Shown here piece by piece: positions 54,792 through 63,979 of a stretch of 64,000 nucleotides of DNA. Origin of the DNA: CAZSLO01 sp964608025 (GTDB lineage Bacteria > Chloroflexota > Dehalococcoidia > Lucifugimonadales > CAJWER01); assembly GCA_964608025.1 (NCBI GenBank), contig CAZSLO010000014.1, positions 73,503 through 137,502 on the forward strand. Reading direction: 5' to 3'. The position numbers and the translations under genes are program-made. A model generated the notes under the pieces. It had not been told where the DNA came from. It did no database searches and saw only the letters and a program-made list of their open reading frames with translations. How positions within the stretch are numbered: the first letter of the stretch is position 1; each line of letters opens with the position of its first letter.

Positions 54792-56052
54792 CCGATGTCA
54801 CAGCCTGATCCTCGAATGCTTGGAATACCAGGCTAGCATTGTGACCGCCGAAACCAAAGGAATTGCTCATCGCAGTATTGATCCTACCTCTACGAGGAAT
54901 ATGGGGTATATAATCCAAATCACAATCCGGATCCGGTATTTCGAGGTTGATCGTCGGGGGTGCAGCTCCACGATTGATAGCCATAACTGATACGGCCGCC
55001 TCTAATGCCCCACTCGCACCCAAGAGGTGACCAGTCATTGACTTGGTAGAGCTTATTGGAATCCGATATGCTTCAGTACCAAACACGTTTTTCATTGCAA
55101 TAGTTTCGTTTTTATCATTAATAGGCGTAGAAGTTACATGGGCATTTATATAATCAATGTCCTTGGGATCGTAGCCGGCTCCATCTAGTGCGATTCTCAT
55201 GGCCCTCGCTCCTCCTTCTCCACCTGGTGCCGGTTGCGTTATATGGTGAGCATCTGCAGTAGATCCATATCCAACTATCTCCGCTATCGGCTGCGCTCCT
55301 CGATCTATAGAACTTTCGAGGGTTTCCATTACTAATACCGCCCCTCCTTCGCCCATAACAAATCCATCGCGGCCTGCGTCAAATGGGCGTGAGGCTTTTT
55401 CAGGTTTTTCGTTCCTCTTAGACAGCGCTTTACAAGCATTAAATCCAGCTACTCCAATCGGGCATATGGCGGCTTCACATCCACCTGTGATCGCCACGTC
55501 CACAACACCCCGTCCTAAAAGATCATAAGCGACGCCAATGGCATCGCCGGCACTCGAACAGGCAGAAACCGTAGCAAAGTTTGGACCCTTGGCTCCTAGT
55601 GTCATTGACACACGTCCAGACGCCATGTCAGGGAGCATCATGGGAACAAGAAAGGGGCTTACCCTAGATGCTCCTTTTTTATCCATAACTCCAATTTGCT
55701 GTTCAATAGTACCTATTCCTCCAATACCACTAGCTACTATGACAGCTATCCTCTCAGCATTATTGTCATTGATTTCTAATTTTGATTGTTCAACAGCTTC
55801 TAAGGCGGCCACCACTCCAAACTGTACAAAGCGATCCATCCGTCTAGCTTCTTTAGGGCCTAAATAGGTAGTTGGATCAAAATCGTTGACTTCGCCAGCG
55901 ATTTTAGTTTCAAGTCCTTCCGTAGGGAATGTACTTATGTGACTTATTCCAGACCTTCCGGCAACCAGGTTCTTCCAAGTAGATTCCCTTGTCAGGCCAA
56001 CAGGGCTAACAATGCCAATGCCAGTGATTACCACGCGATTTATTGTATTCAT
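54781..56052 (-). CDS. fabF: 3-oxoacyl-[acyl-carrier-protein] synthase II
   Basis: The protein of about 423 residues is a KAS II-type condensing enzyme. It begins NRVVITGIGIVSPVGLTRESTW. The nucleophile Cys lies in FATVSACSSAGDAIG, the first His in NAHVTSTPINDKNE and the second in NSFGFGGHNASLVF. KSMTGHLLGASGALEAA provides the conserved Lys. It elongates fatty acids by condensing malonyl-ACP with acyl-ACP. The ATG at 56052 is preferred over one at 56097. No acpP lies next to it, unlike in many bacteria. Confidence 0.95.
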   Translation of the reverse strand: MNTINRVVITGIGIVSPVGLTRESTWKNLVAGRSGISHISTFPTEGLETKIAGEVNDFDPTTYLGPKEARRMDRFVQFGVVAALEAVEQSKLEINDNNAERIAVIVASGIGGIGTIEQQIGVMDKKGASRVSPFLVPMMLPDMASGRVSMTLGAKGPNFATVSACSSAGDAIGVAYDLLGRGVVDVAITGGCEAAICPIGVAGFNACKALSKRNEKPEKASRPFDAGRDGFVMGEGGAVLVMETLESSIDRGAQPIAEIVGYGSTADAHHITQPAPGGEGGARAMRIALDGAGYDPKDIDYINAHVTSTPINDKNETIAMKNVFGTEAYRIPISSTKSMTGHLLGASGALEAAVSVMAINRGAAPPTINLEIPDPDCDLDYIPHIPRRGRINTAMSNSFGFGGHNASLVFQAFEDQAVTSVGV

Positions 56053-56202
56053 AAATGTAGTCTTTGTATTAGAAAGAGCGTAGACTTTTATACTCACAAC
56101 AATAGCATAAGTAAGTTTTACAATCTTTGATCCCAGAATCTTGTCCCAGACCGGATTATATCCATCACTAGATTACTCAAATGCCCTACCTACTAAATTT
56201 AA

Positions 56203-57147
56203 CTACACTCCAATCACTTCTACATCTTCAATTACACGCTCAACTGATGTACGGCAAGGTTGGCTAGCAATCCCACCTCTACCTGCAACCTTGAGTCCAG
56301 CTGATGCAATTCCCCACCTCAACCCGGATCCAATCCCCATATCTTGAACGATACAATGTAAAAATCCTCCTACGAATGCATCGCCTGCTCCAGTGGTATC
56401 TGATACACCTTTGGGCGCAATCGCATTAGCCTTGAGTATGTTCTTAGAATCTGCAACAATTGCGCCATTTTTTCCCGAAGTGACTGCCACTGTATCCACA
56501 CCTAGATCCCTAAAAAAGTCCACTGCTGCTTCTTCCGATTGAACTCCTAGGACAGCGGACGTTTCCTCGGGATAACTGGTGAAAACAATGTCAATATAGG
56601 GTAAGACTTCCTCGAGGGCATCGCGGGCTTCACGAGCTGACCACATACTAGGGCGAAGATTAGTATCATACGATACTAGAACCCCACGCTCCTTACAGAT
56701 CTGGACAGCTTGAAGAACCGTGGATCTGCAACTCGGTGATACGGCCTGGATAATACCGCTGACGTGCAAAATTCGAGATTCGCCAATATATTCACTGTCC
56801 AAATCCTCAGGAACCATCGTGCTTGCCGCACTACCTTTACGGTAAAAGGCAAACTCGCGCTCTCCATCTTCCAGGAGGGTGATAAAATGTACAGCCGTGA
56901 AACCTGGAACCCTCTTGGACGCTGATACATCTATGGAATTGGCTTGCCATGCTCCTAATAGATAGTCTCCAAAGGGATCTTCAGCCACACGAGTAATGTA
57001 TCCACAAGAAATCCCCAGCCTAGAGGCCATATGCAAAACATTGTTCGTATCACCAGCATAGGATTTGTTGAAGGTCGAGGCTTGCCCAATAGGCTCATCG
57101 CTAAACAGCTCTATCATGCATTCACCGATGGAAACTATATCAGGCAT
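56203..57147 (-). CDS. PfkB family carbohydrate kinase
   Basis: The 314-residue protein has both PfkB signatures: the N-terminal YAGDTNNVLHMASRLG-like glycine-poor pattern and the C-terminal DTTGAGDAFVGGFLH with the catalytic Asp. SYDTNLRPSMW is typical of 2-keto-3-deoxygluconate kinases and related sugar kinases. It phosphorylates a sugar or sugar acid with ATP; KDG is the best guess. AAGG lies before the ATG at 57147. No obvious partner dehydratase or aldolase is adjacent, so the pathway is not settled. Confidence 0.88.
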   Translation of the reverse strand: MPDIVSIGECMIELFSDEPIGQASTFNKSYAGDTNNVLHMASRLGISCGYITRVAEDPFGDYLLGAWQANSIDVSASKRVPGFTAVHFITLLEDGEREFAFYRKGSAASTMVPEDLDSEYIGESRILHVSGIIQAVSPSCRSTVLQAVQICKERGVLVSYDTNLRPSMWSAREARDALEEVLPYIDIVFTSYPEETSAVLGVQSEEAAVDFFRDLGVDTVAVTSGKNGAIVADSKNILKANAIAPKGVSDTTGAGDAFVGGFLHCIVQDMGIGSGLRWGIASAGLKVAGRGGIASQPCRTSVERVIEDVEVIGV

Positions 57148-57296
57148 CAGTTAACCTTTTCGTAAGTCCAAGATATATACAATCCCTTGCAAATTTTTTT
57201 ATATAATTACTGCTACAGGGACTATGTTAAATCATCACAGCACATCCAATCCATTATGATAGGTCAAATATTGAAAGCGACTTCGTGAATATAAAT

Positions 57297-58613
57297 ATGG
57301 CACCTTTAACCCGACCTACTGTGGCAATAGAGACCCATGGATGTAAACTTAACCAAGCAGATTCTACAACTCTAACATCTGATTTCCTTAGAAACGGTTT
57401 CCAAGTAGTATCTACCACCGAAGTGCCTGACGTATACGTACTAAATACCTGTACCGTAACGCATGTAGCAGACCGCAAGGCTCGCCAGTCACTGAGGGCA
57501 GTCCGAAGGCTAAACCCCAACGCAACTATCGTAGCAACTGGATGTTATGCGGAGAGAAGTCCCGAAGCAATTGCAGCACTGGATGAAATAGACTTCGTGA
57601 TCGGAAACAGAGGAAAAATTGATCTCGTAAAAAAGATTACTGAATCACGATTTGCTATGGACATGCCATGGTTCAACGCAGAGGACAATATAAGACTCGA
57701 ACCCGGCGCACTAAAAACCCGCATCATGATCAAAATACAAGAGGGCTGTGACCAAGTATGCGCCTATTGTATTGTTCCAAAAGTTAGGGGAAGGGAAAAA
57801 AGTATCCCTCCTAAGATCATCATAGATCGCATCAAACACCATGTCGCCCTTGGATACAAAGAGGTCGTTTTAACAGGTACTCAGCTTGGAACATATGGAT
57901 TCGATCTCGACAAAGTCACACTTACCGTCCTTCTCAAGCGCATACTAACGGAAACCAACATACATAGACTACGTGTATCTTCTCTTCAGGCCCAGGAAAT
58001 CGACAATGATCTACTTGAGATTTGGTCCGATAGCAGACTTTGCCCACATTTCCACATTCCCCTACAGAGCGGAAGTCCTGATGTGCTCAATCATATGAGG
58101 AGACGATATACAATTTCGAGTTTCATGAGGGCATTAGAGCAGATCAGAACAGCAGTTCCAGATGCAGCAATAACAACTGACGTTATAGTTGGTTTTCCGG
58201 GAGAAACACAGGATGATTTTGATGAAACCTATGCTCGATGCAAAGAGGCGCGTTTTGCATCAATCCACGTTTTTCCATATTCAGTTAGGCCCGGAACCAG
58301 TGCGGCCAAGTTCGATAACAAGATTGATCCCATATCAATATCGAGCCGAATGGAACAGTTACTAGAACTTACCAAAAAGCAATCGTACGACTTCAGACAA
58401 AAATTGATTGGTACGACTCGACAGGTTCTTTGGGAGGGTGAAGATGGTGGTAAAAACAGAGATAGGAATTGGCAAGGACTTACAGACAACTACGTGAGAG
58501 TCAAGACTGTCACGTCAGCAAACCTATTTAACCAAGTAACTCTAGCCGAGCTCGTCCGACTAGAAGATGAGTTAGTCTATTCTACAATCCCTAAGTCTAG
58601 AGGGCCTTACTAG
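57297..58613 (+). CDS. mtaB: tRNA methylthiotransferase, MiaB/MtaB family (radical SAM)
   Basis: The protein of about 438 residues has the N-terminal UPF0004 domain (VAIETHGCKLNQADSTTL, VLNTCTVTHVADRKARQ, VATGCYAER). The radical-SAM cluster is EGCDQVCAYCIVPKVRGREKS with C-x3-C-x2-C, and a TRAM-like C-terminus follows. The GCKLNQ and ADRKARQ segments favour the MtaB (threonylcarbamoyladenosine) branch over MiaB. It adds a methylthio group to ms2t6A of tRNAs. The ATG at 57297 is preferred, with a GTG at 57285 possible. Confidence 0.9.
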   Translation: MAPLTRPTVAIETHGCKLNQADSTTLTSDFLRNGFQVVSTTEVPDVYVLNTCTVTHVADRKARQSLRAVRRLNPNATIVATGCYAERSPEAIAALDEIDFVIGNRGKIDLVKKITESRFAMDMPWFNAEDNIRLEPGALKTRIMIKIQEGCDQVCAYCIVPKVRGREKSIPPKIIIDRIKHHVALGYKEVVLTGTQLGTYGFDLDKVTLTVLLKRILTETNIHRLRVSSLQAQEIDNDLLEIWSDSRLCPHFHIPLQSGSPDVLNHMRRRYTISSFMRALEQIRTAVPDAAITTDVIVGFPGETQDDFDETYARCKEARFASIHVFPYSVRPGTSAAKFDNKIDPISISSRMEQLLELTKKQSYDFRQKLIGTTRQVLWEGEDGGKNRDRNWQGLTDNYVRVKTVTSANLFNQVTLAELVRLEDELVYSTIPKSRGPY

Positions 58614-59433
58614 AAAACTGTGCCTTCCCGTTTCGTTGCTGGAGGTAACCGGACTTAGGATCTTGTGCATGTCCAAATACCAGTAGCCAGCCGTCTTCAA
58701 CTGCCATCTTTAAAAGCTTACGCTTTGCTTCAAGTGTCTCATTAGGCGACTGGTCTAATGCAGATATACTGATAAGTGGAAGATGGTAGGGTGTGGGTAT
58801 AAGATCACCTGCGAAGGCGATTCGTTCGCTACCAACTTCTACCAAGACGACCTGGTGACCATCTGAATGTGCATTGGTAACCTGGGTTCGGATTCCAGGA
58901 GCTACTTCATTGTCACCTTCGATAAGCCTGAGCACCCCAGCTTCCTCCAAGGGAGCAAAATCCTCTGTGTAAAAGGATCTTATATTTCGTTCACTAGGAC
59001 TATTTGCATCATCCCAACAGCTTTTTTGTGCGATATATTCAGCGTTAGGGAAGGTGGGTATTGCCCGTCCGGTTCGATCGAGCTTGGTACATCCTCCGGC
59101 ACTATCAAAATGAAGGTGCGTCAGAATTACCATATCTATTTCCCGTGCAGTCAGGCCAATTTTCTTCAATTCCTTGAGAAGCTTATTACCATTCAGACCA
59201 TGGGCATCTTTCATACGGTCAGCTCGCTTGGCGCCCGCCCCAGTATCGATCAAAAAATTGCCACTTGGTGATTGGATCAACATACAGTTCAAACCCATTC
59301 GTACCCTGTTCTTACGGTCTGGCTTGACTTGTTGTTCCCACATAACCTTCGGGATCTGTCCAAATAGGGCGCCTCCATCTTGAAGAAAGGTGCCATCGCT
59401 AAGAATGTTGACTGTAGTGTTGCCGAACCTCAC
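58597..59433 (-). CDS. Metallo-beta-lactamase-fold hydrolase
   Basis: The 278-residue protein carries the MBL metal motif VILTHLHFDSAGG (H-x-H-x-D-x-x-G), then NAHSDGHQVVLVEV and FAGDLIPTPYHLPL with the bridging Asp. The start MRFGNTTVNILSDGTFLQDGG resembles N-acyl homoserine lactonase- or thiolesterase-like members, but the substrate is unknown. The start is a GTG at 59433, with a perfect AGGAGG seven bases upstream. Its C-terminal end overlaps the end of the convergent methylthiotransferase gene by 17 bases. Confidence 0.88.
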   Translation of the reverse strand: MRFGNTTVNILSDGTFLQDGGALFGQIPKVMWEQQVKPDRKNRVRMGLNCMLIQSPSGNFLIDTGAGAKRADRMKDAHGLNGNKLLKELKKIGLTAREIDMVILTHLHFDSAGGCTKLDRTGRAIPTFPNAEYIAQKSCWDDANSPSERNIRSFYTEDFAPLEEAGVLRLIEGDNEVAPGIRTQVTNAHSDGHQVVLVEVGSERIAFAGDLIPTPYHLPLISISALDQSPNETLEAKRKLLKMAVEDGWLLVFGHAQDPKSGYLQQRNGKAQFSSKAL

Positions 59434-59793
59434 ACTTTAACCTCCTGAAATCATAAGAAAGATATGTAGATTTCGTGGATTATGTCAAGTCAAATTCCGA
59501 CCTATTTCTTAGATTTTACCTAAACAATTTTCATTAATAAGCCGATCTATAATCTGGTTTTGTTACATTGAGATTTATAGCTAGAACCAAGGTCTTAATT
59601 TGGCGTAAATATTGATAAACCATCAATCTTAGGAAAATCGAAAGTGGGTAGTAACTGGTCCTCAAGATTCACAAACAAGTGGAAAGAGAAGTAAAAAGAT
59701 TGATAACCTAAACGCTACAAAGATAAAGACTTAATGATCGAGACCGATTTCTAAAATTGGGAGGCAATGTTTTTACGTAGATTCCCAGCCGTT
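59434..59793. other. Intergenic region, AT-rich, no gene recognised
   Basis: About 360 bases separate the MBL hydrolase start from the class III aminotransferase stop. There are stops in all frames and no tRNA. A minus-strand TTGACA at about 59480 may serve the MBL gene, but the -10 box is not convincing. I see no repeats and no strong hairpin. Confidence 0.5.
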
Positions 59794-61074
59794 CTATAAT
59801 TCCTGGATAGCAGTCTTCCAGGCATTGATAGTCTGCTCTATCTCTAGATCCCCATGTACAGTCGATACGTAATATTTTGCATTATTCTTCCAGACACCCT
59901 GGTCACGAACAAGATTGTTAAAACGAAGAAGTTTCTCCTGATCTCGATCCAGGGTGCCACGATAGTCTTCTAATTCATGTTCAGTAAAAACCAGGTCAAA
60001 CATGGGCGGCTCCCCTACAATCTGGGCAGGTATTTCAGCCTCGTATACTAATTTCTTCAAGGAGTTCATTAGACGGGTTCCAGTATCAAATAGCCGTTTA
60101 TATGTTCCTTCCTGTCGTAATACCTTAAGGGTTGCAAGTCCTGCAACCGCTGCGACCGGATTACCATTGAGAGTCCCTTCCTGAAGAACCATCTTGTCTC
60201 CATGAGCACCGGGAGCGAAATAATCCATGATGTCCGATCTCCCCGCAATCACCGATAGCGGGAATCCCCCGGCTACCGCTTTTCCAAGAGTACATAGGTC
60301 CGGTACTACGCCGTAGTACTCCTGTGCCCCACCATATGCAAACCTAAATCCAGTAACTATCTCGTCAAATATCAACGGTACCCCATACTGATTAGCCAGA
60401 TCACGTAGCCCTTCTAAAAATCCTGGCTTAGGTGGAATAATGCGTTGAAGAGGCTCAACAATCACACAGGCAAGTTCATCATGATAGCGTTCGATTATGG
60501 CCGAGGTTGTCTCGATATCATTAAATGGGGCAATTAGTACATCCGAATTGATCGAATCTGGAATACCAAGTGCATCAGGAGTTGGATATGGGAAATCTTG
60601 GGGCACGGTTGGTGCCATGCTCATAAGCCCATAATCGTTCATGCCATGAAAACCGCCCTCGAATTTCAGTATCTTGTCTTTACCTCGGAATGCTCGTGCT
60701 GCTCGCATAGCGAAAAATGTGGCTTCTGTGCCCGTACTTGCAAACCGAACTTTTTCTGCACATGGAACTGCTTCCACAATCTCCTCAGCTAGAGCAACCA
60801 TATGTTCATTAAGTGCAAAATATGTGGTTCCTTTGGAAAGCTGGCTCTCTACTGCACTGATTACTTCTGGATGTGCATGTCCTATCAACATCGGGCCCGA
60901 TCCTAAAGCGTAGTCCACATACTCATTACCACTCACGTCCCATACCCTGGGACCTCTACCAGCAGCAATAATTGAGTCCATTGAGGTGGTATTGCCATTA
61001 CTCCCACCAGGTAGCAACCTTGATGCCTTATCTAAAATCTGTTGCTCATGGTTGCTAATATTTCGCTTTGACAT
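59794..61074 (-). CDS. Class III aminotransferase, glutamate-1-semialdehyde aminomutase-like (copy 2)
   Basis: The 426-residue protein has the HemL-like motifs YVDYALGSGPMLIGHAHPEV, RFASTGTEATFFAMRAAR, ILKFEGGFHGMNDYG, LIFDEIVTGFRF and LCTLGKAVAGGFPLSVIAG with the PLP Lys. It has the S/T-G-T-E-A loop expected for true aminomutases, and is nearer to HemL than copy 1. No haem genes are beside it, so it may equally be an amino-acid aminotransferase or aminomutase. A CTAGGAGAACAAG leader gives a good Shine-Dalgarno before the ATG at 61074. Confidence 0.88.
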   Translation of the reverse strand: MSKRNISNHEQQILDKASRLLPGGSNGNTTSMDSIIAAGRGPRVWDVSGNEYVDYALGSGPMLIGHAHPEVISAVESQLSKGTTYFALNEHMVALAEEIVEAVPCAEKVRFASTGTEATFFAMRAARAFRGKDKILKFEGGFHGMNDYGLMSMAPTVPQDFPYPTPDALGIPDSINSDVLIAPFNDIETTSAIIERYHDELACVIVEPLQRIIPPKPGFLEGLRDLANQYGVPLIFDEIVTGFRFAYGGAQEYYGVVPDLCTLGKAVAGGFPLSVIAGRSDIMDYFAPGAHGDKMVLQEGTLNGNPVAAVAGLATLKVLRQEGTYKRLFDTGTRLMNSLKKLVYEAEIPAQIVGEPPMFDLVFTEHELEDYRGTLDRDQEKLLRFNNLVRDQGVWKNNAKYYVSTVHGDLEIEQTINAWKTAIQEL

Positions 61075-61340
61075 CTTGTTCTCCTAGAAACTTTTAATGG
61101 AATCCTTGTTGAACAAAAACAACTCTATCCACTTTGCACATTAATCCGGAGCTTGGTTGAGATAGCATCCGGTAGACTGTAGCAAGGCGTACCTAGCTTT
61201 GGGTAATAAGGGACCAGGCAATATCACCCACCACTGCGCTGGAAATTATAGCATGGAGGCGCACTTGTAGCCGTCGGATATACGCTAGCAATATAATGCA
61301 GAATTAAGAGCTTCAAATTTATTTAGTTAAAGGGGAATCG

Positions 61341-62849
61341 ATGGAAATCAAGGTAGAAATCGGCGACATTACCGGATTGAAATGCGAGGCTATAGTAGTC
61401 AACCTGTTCGACGGGGTTGTTAATCCTGGCGGTGCTACTGGAGCTGTTGACAAAGCCATGGGAGGCGCCATAACTAATCTAATTAAAGAAGGGGAAATCA
61501 GCGGCAAGGCCGATGAGCTAACCTTGATTCACACCTTGGGCATGATTAAGCCAGCCCGGGTCCTGGTAGCAGGCCTCGGTAAGCAATCAAACTTTACAAT
61601 TGATTGTGTTAGAAGAGTCTCGGCACAGGCCTGTAGGCGACTGAGAAATATTGGTGTCAAGAACTTCGCAACAATCGTACACGGTGCTGGGATTGCCGGA
61701 ATGGATCCCCGTACGGCTTCTCAAGCAATTTCCGAAGGAGCACTGCTTGGACTATACCAATTTAATAAATACAAGTCAGATGGGACCCTTGGCAACCAAA
61801 TTGAATCGATGCGCATAGTGGAATTCAATGCCTCTAAGTCCTCAGAAATACAAGCGGGTGCAGACTTCGGCACCACACTATCAAAAGCCGTAAATCTTTG
61901 CAGAGATATGGGGAACGAACCAGCCAACTACATGACACCAACACGGATGGCAGAAATAGCGCTCGATATTGCCGTAAAAGAGGGTCTCGAAATTGAGGTA
62001 TTAGACCGCAGTGATATGGAAAAACATGGCATGGGAGCACTCCTGGGAGTTGCCCAGGGAACTGATGAACCTCCGAAATTTATTGTAATGAGATATGAAG
62101 GAGATCCTGGTACAAAATCCAATACTCTAGGACTTATTGGCAAAGGAATCACATTCGATTCCGGCGGGCTGGATCTTAAGAACGCCCCTGGAATGCGCCA
62201 GATGAAGAGTGATATGTCTGGCGGGGCAGCAGCTATCGCCGCGATCGGTGCTATCGCTGGATTAAAAGTCAAAATCAACGTGATGGCTGTTATCCCTGCT
62301 ACTGAAAACATGCCTGGTGCCAATGCCCAACGACCAGGGGATGTAGTAACAACTATGAGCGGGAAAACCATTGAGATAGATAATACCGACGCTGAAGGCC
62401 GTCTCGTCCTTGCTGATGCTATAACCTATGCACGTAGCCTCGGTGTTGTGAAGATTGTGGATATAGCAACCTTAACCGGGGCCATATCTACCGCGCTTGG
62501 GAAAGTCCGCATGGGAATTTTCGGAAACGACCAACAGCTAATCGATCAGATTGACGCCTCGGCAAAAGAAACCGGGGAGCTAGGATGGCAATTTCCAATG
62601 GATAAAGAATACCAAAGTCAGTACAAGAGTGATATCGCGGATATCAAAAATACCGGAGGGCGCGATGGTGGCTCTATCACCGGAGCACAAATTATCGGGG
62701 AATTCGCAGATGGAGCAAGTTGGGTCCATCTGGATATTGCCGGCGTAGCCCGGGCCGCATCTCTAGGCGGATACAATCCTAAAGGTGCCACCGGAATACC
62801 CGTTAGGACCCTTGTAAACTTGGCTATCCGACTCGCAGACGAAAACTAA
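61341..62849 (+). CDS. pepA: Leucyl aminopeptidase (M17 family)
   Basis: The 502-residue protein shows the M17 C-terminal catalytic signature. GKGITFDSGGLDLKNAPGMRQMKSDMSGGAA carries metal ligands Asp and Lys, and NTDAEGRLVLADAI holds the Asp and Glu pair plus the active Arg. The N-terminal domain (about 1-170) is also typical. It removes N-terminal residues, often Leu, from peptides in the cytoplasm, and PepA can also bind DNA. AAAGGGG lies upstream of the ATG at 61341. A TATAAT box is seen at 61292-61297, without a good -35. Confidence 0.95.
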   Translation: MEIKVEIGDITGLKCEAIVVNLFDGVVNPGGATGAVDKAMGGAITNLIKEGEISGKADELTLIHTLGMIKPARVLVAGLGKQSNFTIDCVRRVSAQACRRLRNIGVKNFATIVHGAGIAGMDPRTASQAISEGALLGLYQFNKYKSDGTLGNQIESMRIVEFNASKSSEIQAGADFGTTLSKAVNLCRDMGNEPANYMTPTRMAEIALDIAVKEGLEIEVLDRSDMEKHGMGALLGVAQGTDEPPKFIVMRYEGDPGTKSNTLGLIGKGITFDSGGLDLKNAPGMRQMKSDMSGGAAAIAAIGAIAGLKVKINVMAVIPATENMPGANAQRPGDVVTTMSGKTIEIDNTDAEGRLVLADAITYARSLGVVKIVDIATLTGAISTALGKVRMGIFGNDQQLIDQIDASAKETGELGWQFPMDKEYQSQYKSDIADIKNTGGRDGGSITGAQIIGEFADGASWVHLDIAGVARAASLGGYNPKGATGIPVRTLVNLAIRLADEN

Positions 62850-62919
62850 CACCCGCACATTTTTTGTGCCTCCCAATCCCATGTGTTAGCATTGGATCGA
62901 ATTCTGACAGGTACTATAA

Positions 62920-63246
62920 ATGACCATTCTCCCTTCAACTTCGTCACCTCGATGGACATTCATAACCAACCACGGGTTGGTTTTGAGTTATATTTTCCAC
63001 AACCCAAGTCATACGGCACGAGAGATAGCCAACCATGTTGGAATAACTGAGCGCACAACCCATAAAATAATCTCCGACCTAGAAAAGTCAGGATATATTA
63101 TGCGCCGCAAAAGTGGCCGTAGAAATCTTTACAGCGTCGACTCGGGCCAACCCTTGAGACACCACACAAAACAACATATATTCGTCGAAGACTTACTTCA
63201 CGCACTCACTTCTAGGCCTACATCAGAACTGAAAAATTTAAGCTAA
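62920..63246 (+). CDS. Small winged-helix transcriptional regulator
   Basis: The 108-residue protein has a winged-helix DNA-binding domain: VLSYIFHNPSHTAREIANHVGITERTTHKIISDLEKSGYI, then the wing MRRKSGRRNLYSV. This is close to MarR/ArsR or HTH_20-like folds. No ligand or metal-binding residues are obvious. It may regulate neighbouring genes, but no operator was found. The ATG at 62920 is placed 70 bases after pepA and 95 bases before tRNA-His. Confidence 0.82.
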   Translation: MTILPSTSSPRWTFITNHGLVLSYIFHNPSHTAREIANHVGITERTTHKIISDLEKSGYIMRRKSGRRNLYSVDSGQPLRHHTKQHIFVEDLLHALTSRPTSELKNLS

Positions 63247-63299
63247 CCCCCTCCCCCTCTAGTCAGCTCTAGAATCTCCATTTCCAGTCTCTACTGTCG

Positions 63300-63328
63300 T
63301 TGACCACTACCTAGGCCAATGCTAGAAT
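63300..63328 (+). promoter_or_regulatory. Sigma-70-type extended -10 promoter for tRNA-His
   Basis: TTGACC (63300-63305), a 17-base spacer and TAGAAT (63323-63328) preceded by TGC lie 13 bases before the tRNA. The -35 region TTGACCACT and the CAATGCTAGAAT around the -10 are shared with the yebC promoter. Confidence 0.8.
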
Positions 63329-63340
63329 TATTCTCTATCG

Positions 63341-63417
63341 GGGTGGGCGTGGCCAAGTTGGTTAAGGCGCCAGGTTGTGGCCCTGGAGATCGAGGGTTCG
63401 AATCCCTTCGCTCACCC
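63341..63417 (+). tRNA. tRNA-His (GTG anticodon)
   Basis: The plus strand folds into a cloverleaf with an eight-base acceptor that includes the extra 5' G typical of tRNA-His, pairing with C at 63417. The D-arm is GGCCAAGTTGGTTAAGGC, the anticodon stem-loop is CCAGGTTGTGGCCCTGG with anticodon GTG, and the T-arm includes GGGTTCGAATCCC. CCA is not encoded; the genome continues CAC. Confidence 0.93.
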
Positions 63418-63475
63418 CACCATCAATATTGTAACGACGCAAACAAATCTGGTCCCGAGCTCTGACAATCTTTAT

Positions 63476-63551
63476 GCGCCCGTAGCTCAGTGGATAGAGC
63501 ATCGGTCTTCGGAACCGAGGGTCGTGGGTTCGAATCCCTCCGGGCGTACCA
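63476..63551 (+). tRNA. tRNA-Arg (TCG anticodon)
   Basis: The acceptor GCGCCCG pairs with CGGGCGT, using one G-T pair. The D-arm is GTAGCTCAGTGGATAGAGC, the anticodon loop is CTTCGGA with anticodon TCG, and the T-arm is GTGGGTTCGAATCCC. Discriminator A and CCA (63549-63551) are encoded. It lies 58 bases after tRNA-His with no promoter between, so both are probably made from one transcript. Confidence 0.93.
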
Positions 63552-63607
63552 TCCTCTCCATCGCATGCCGTAGTGGCTTAGCCCAATTGGGTGCGCATTA
63601 TTCCAGC

Positions 63608-63979
63608 CTAACAGTCCTCCTCATTTGGTGTTTTTAGCCCCATTTTTAGCCCCTTTTGGTTCTGGGTATGGGTAAATCTAATGTGATCTTTTGATGTTCG
63701 GATGATAGTTGCCATGTCTATAACTTCACCCGAGACCCCATACTCCATTAGCAAGTCACGATCTAGTCTAGTACTACGGGACTGGACGATCTTAACGTTA
63801 ACTCCTAAATCGCTTGATCTAATTTCATCACCTATATCAAGACCGCTGGACTTAAGAACCTTTAGCAACTCAACCCGTTCTTGATAATAAAGCTTGTTAC
63901 TGGACTGGAGTTCTTTAAGTCTCCCCAGTCTTTCCGCTATGTCAGTCGCTGTTTCTTCTGGTAATTCGTTTAATTCCAT
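63608..63979 (-). CDS. Hypothetical small protein at a possible island edge
   Basis: I do not recognise this 123-residue protein. It is mainly helical and charged, starting MELNELPEETATDIAERLG, with RLDRDLLMEYGVSGEVIDMA in the second half and a C-terminal GLKMGLKTPNEEDC. It has no membrane segment. A perfect AAGGAG lies before the ATG at 63979, supporting real translation. Its 3' end is about 60 bases from tRNA-Arg, a common place for integrated elements, so it may be the first gene of an island that runs past the window edge. Confidence 0.65.
   Translation of the reverse strand: MELNELPEETATDIAERLGRLKELQSSNKLYYQERVELLKVLKSSGLDIGDEIRSSDLGVNVKIVQSRSTRLDRDLLMEYGVSGEVIDMATIIRTSKDHIRFTHTQNQKGLKMGLKTPNEEDC

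Noticed and set aside
62855..62869. Hairpin GCACA/TGTGC just after pepA
   Set aside because: The T-run is in the loop and not after the stem, so it is not a normal intrinsic terminator. Five base pairs are also weak.
63566..63610. Sequence resembling part of a tRNA D-arm after tRNA-Arg
   Set aside because: It has no acceptor or T-arm and no anticodon stem that pairs, so it cannot be called a tRNA or a tRNA fragment.
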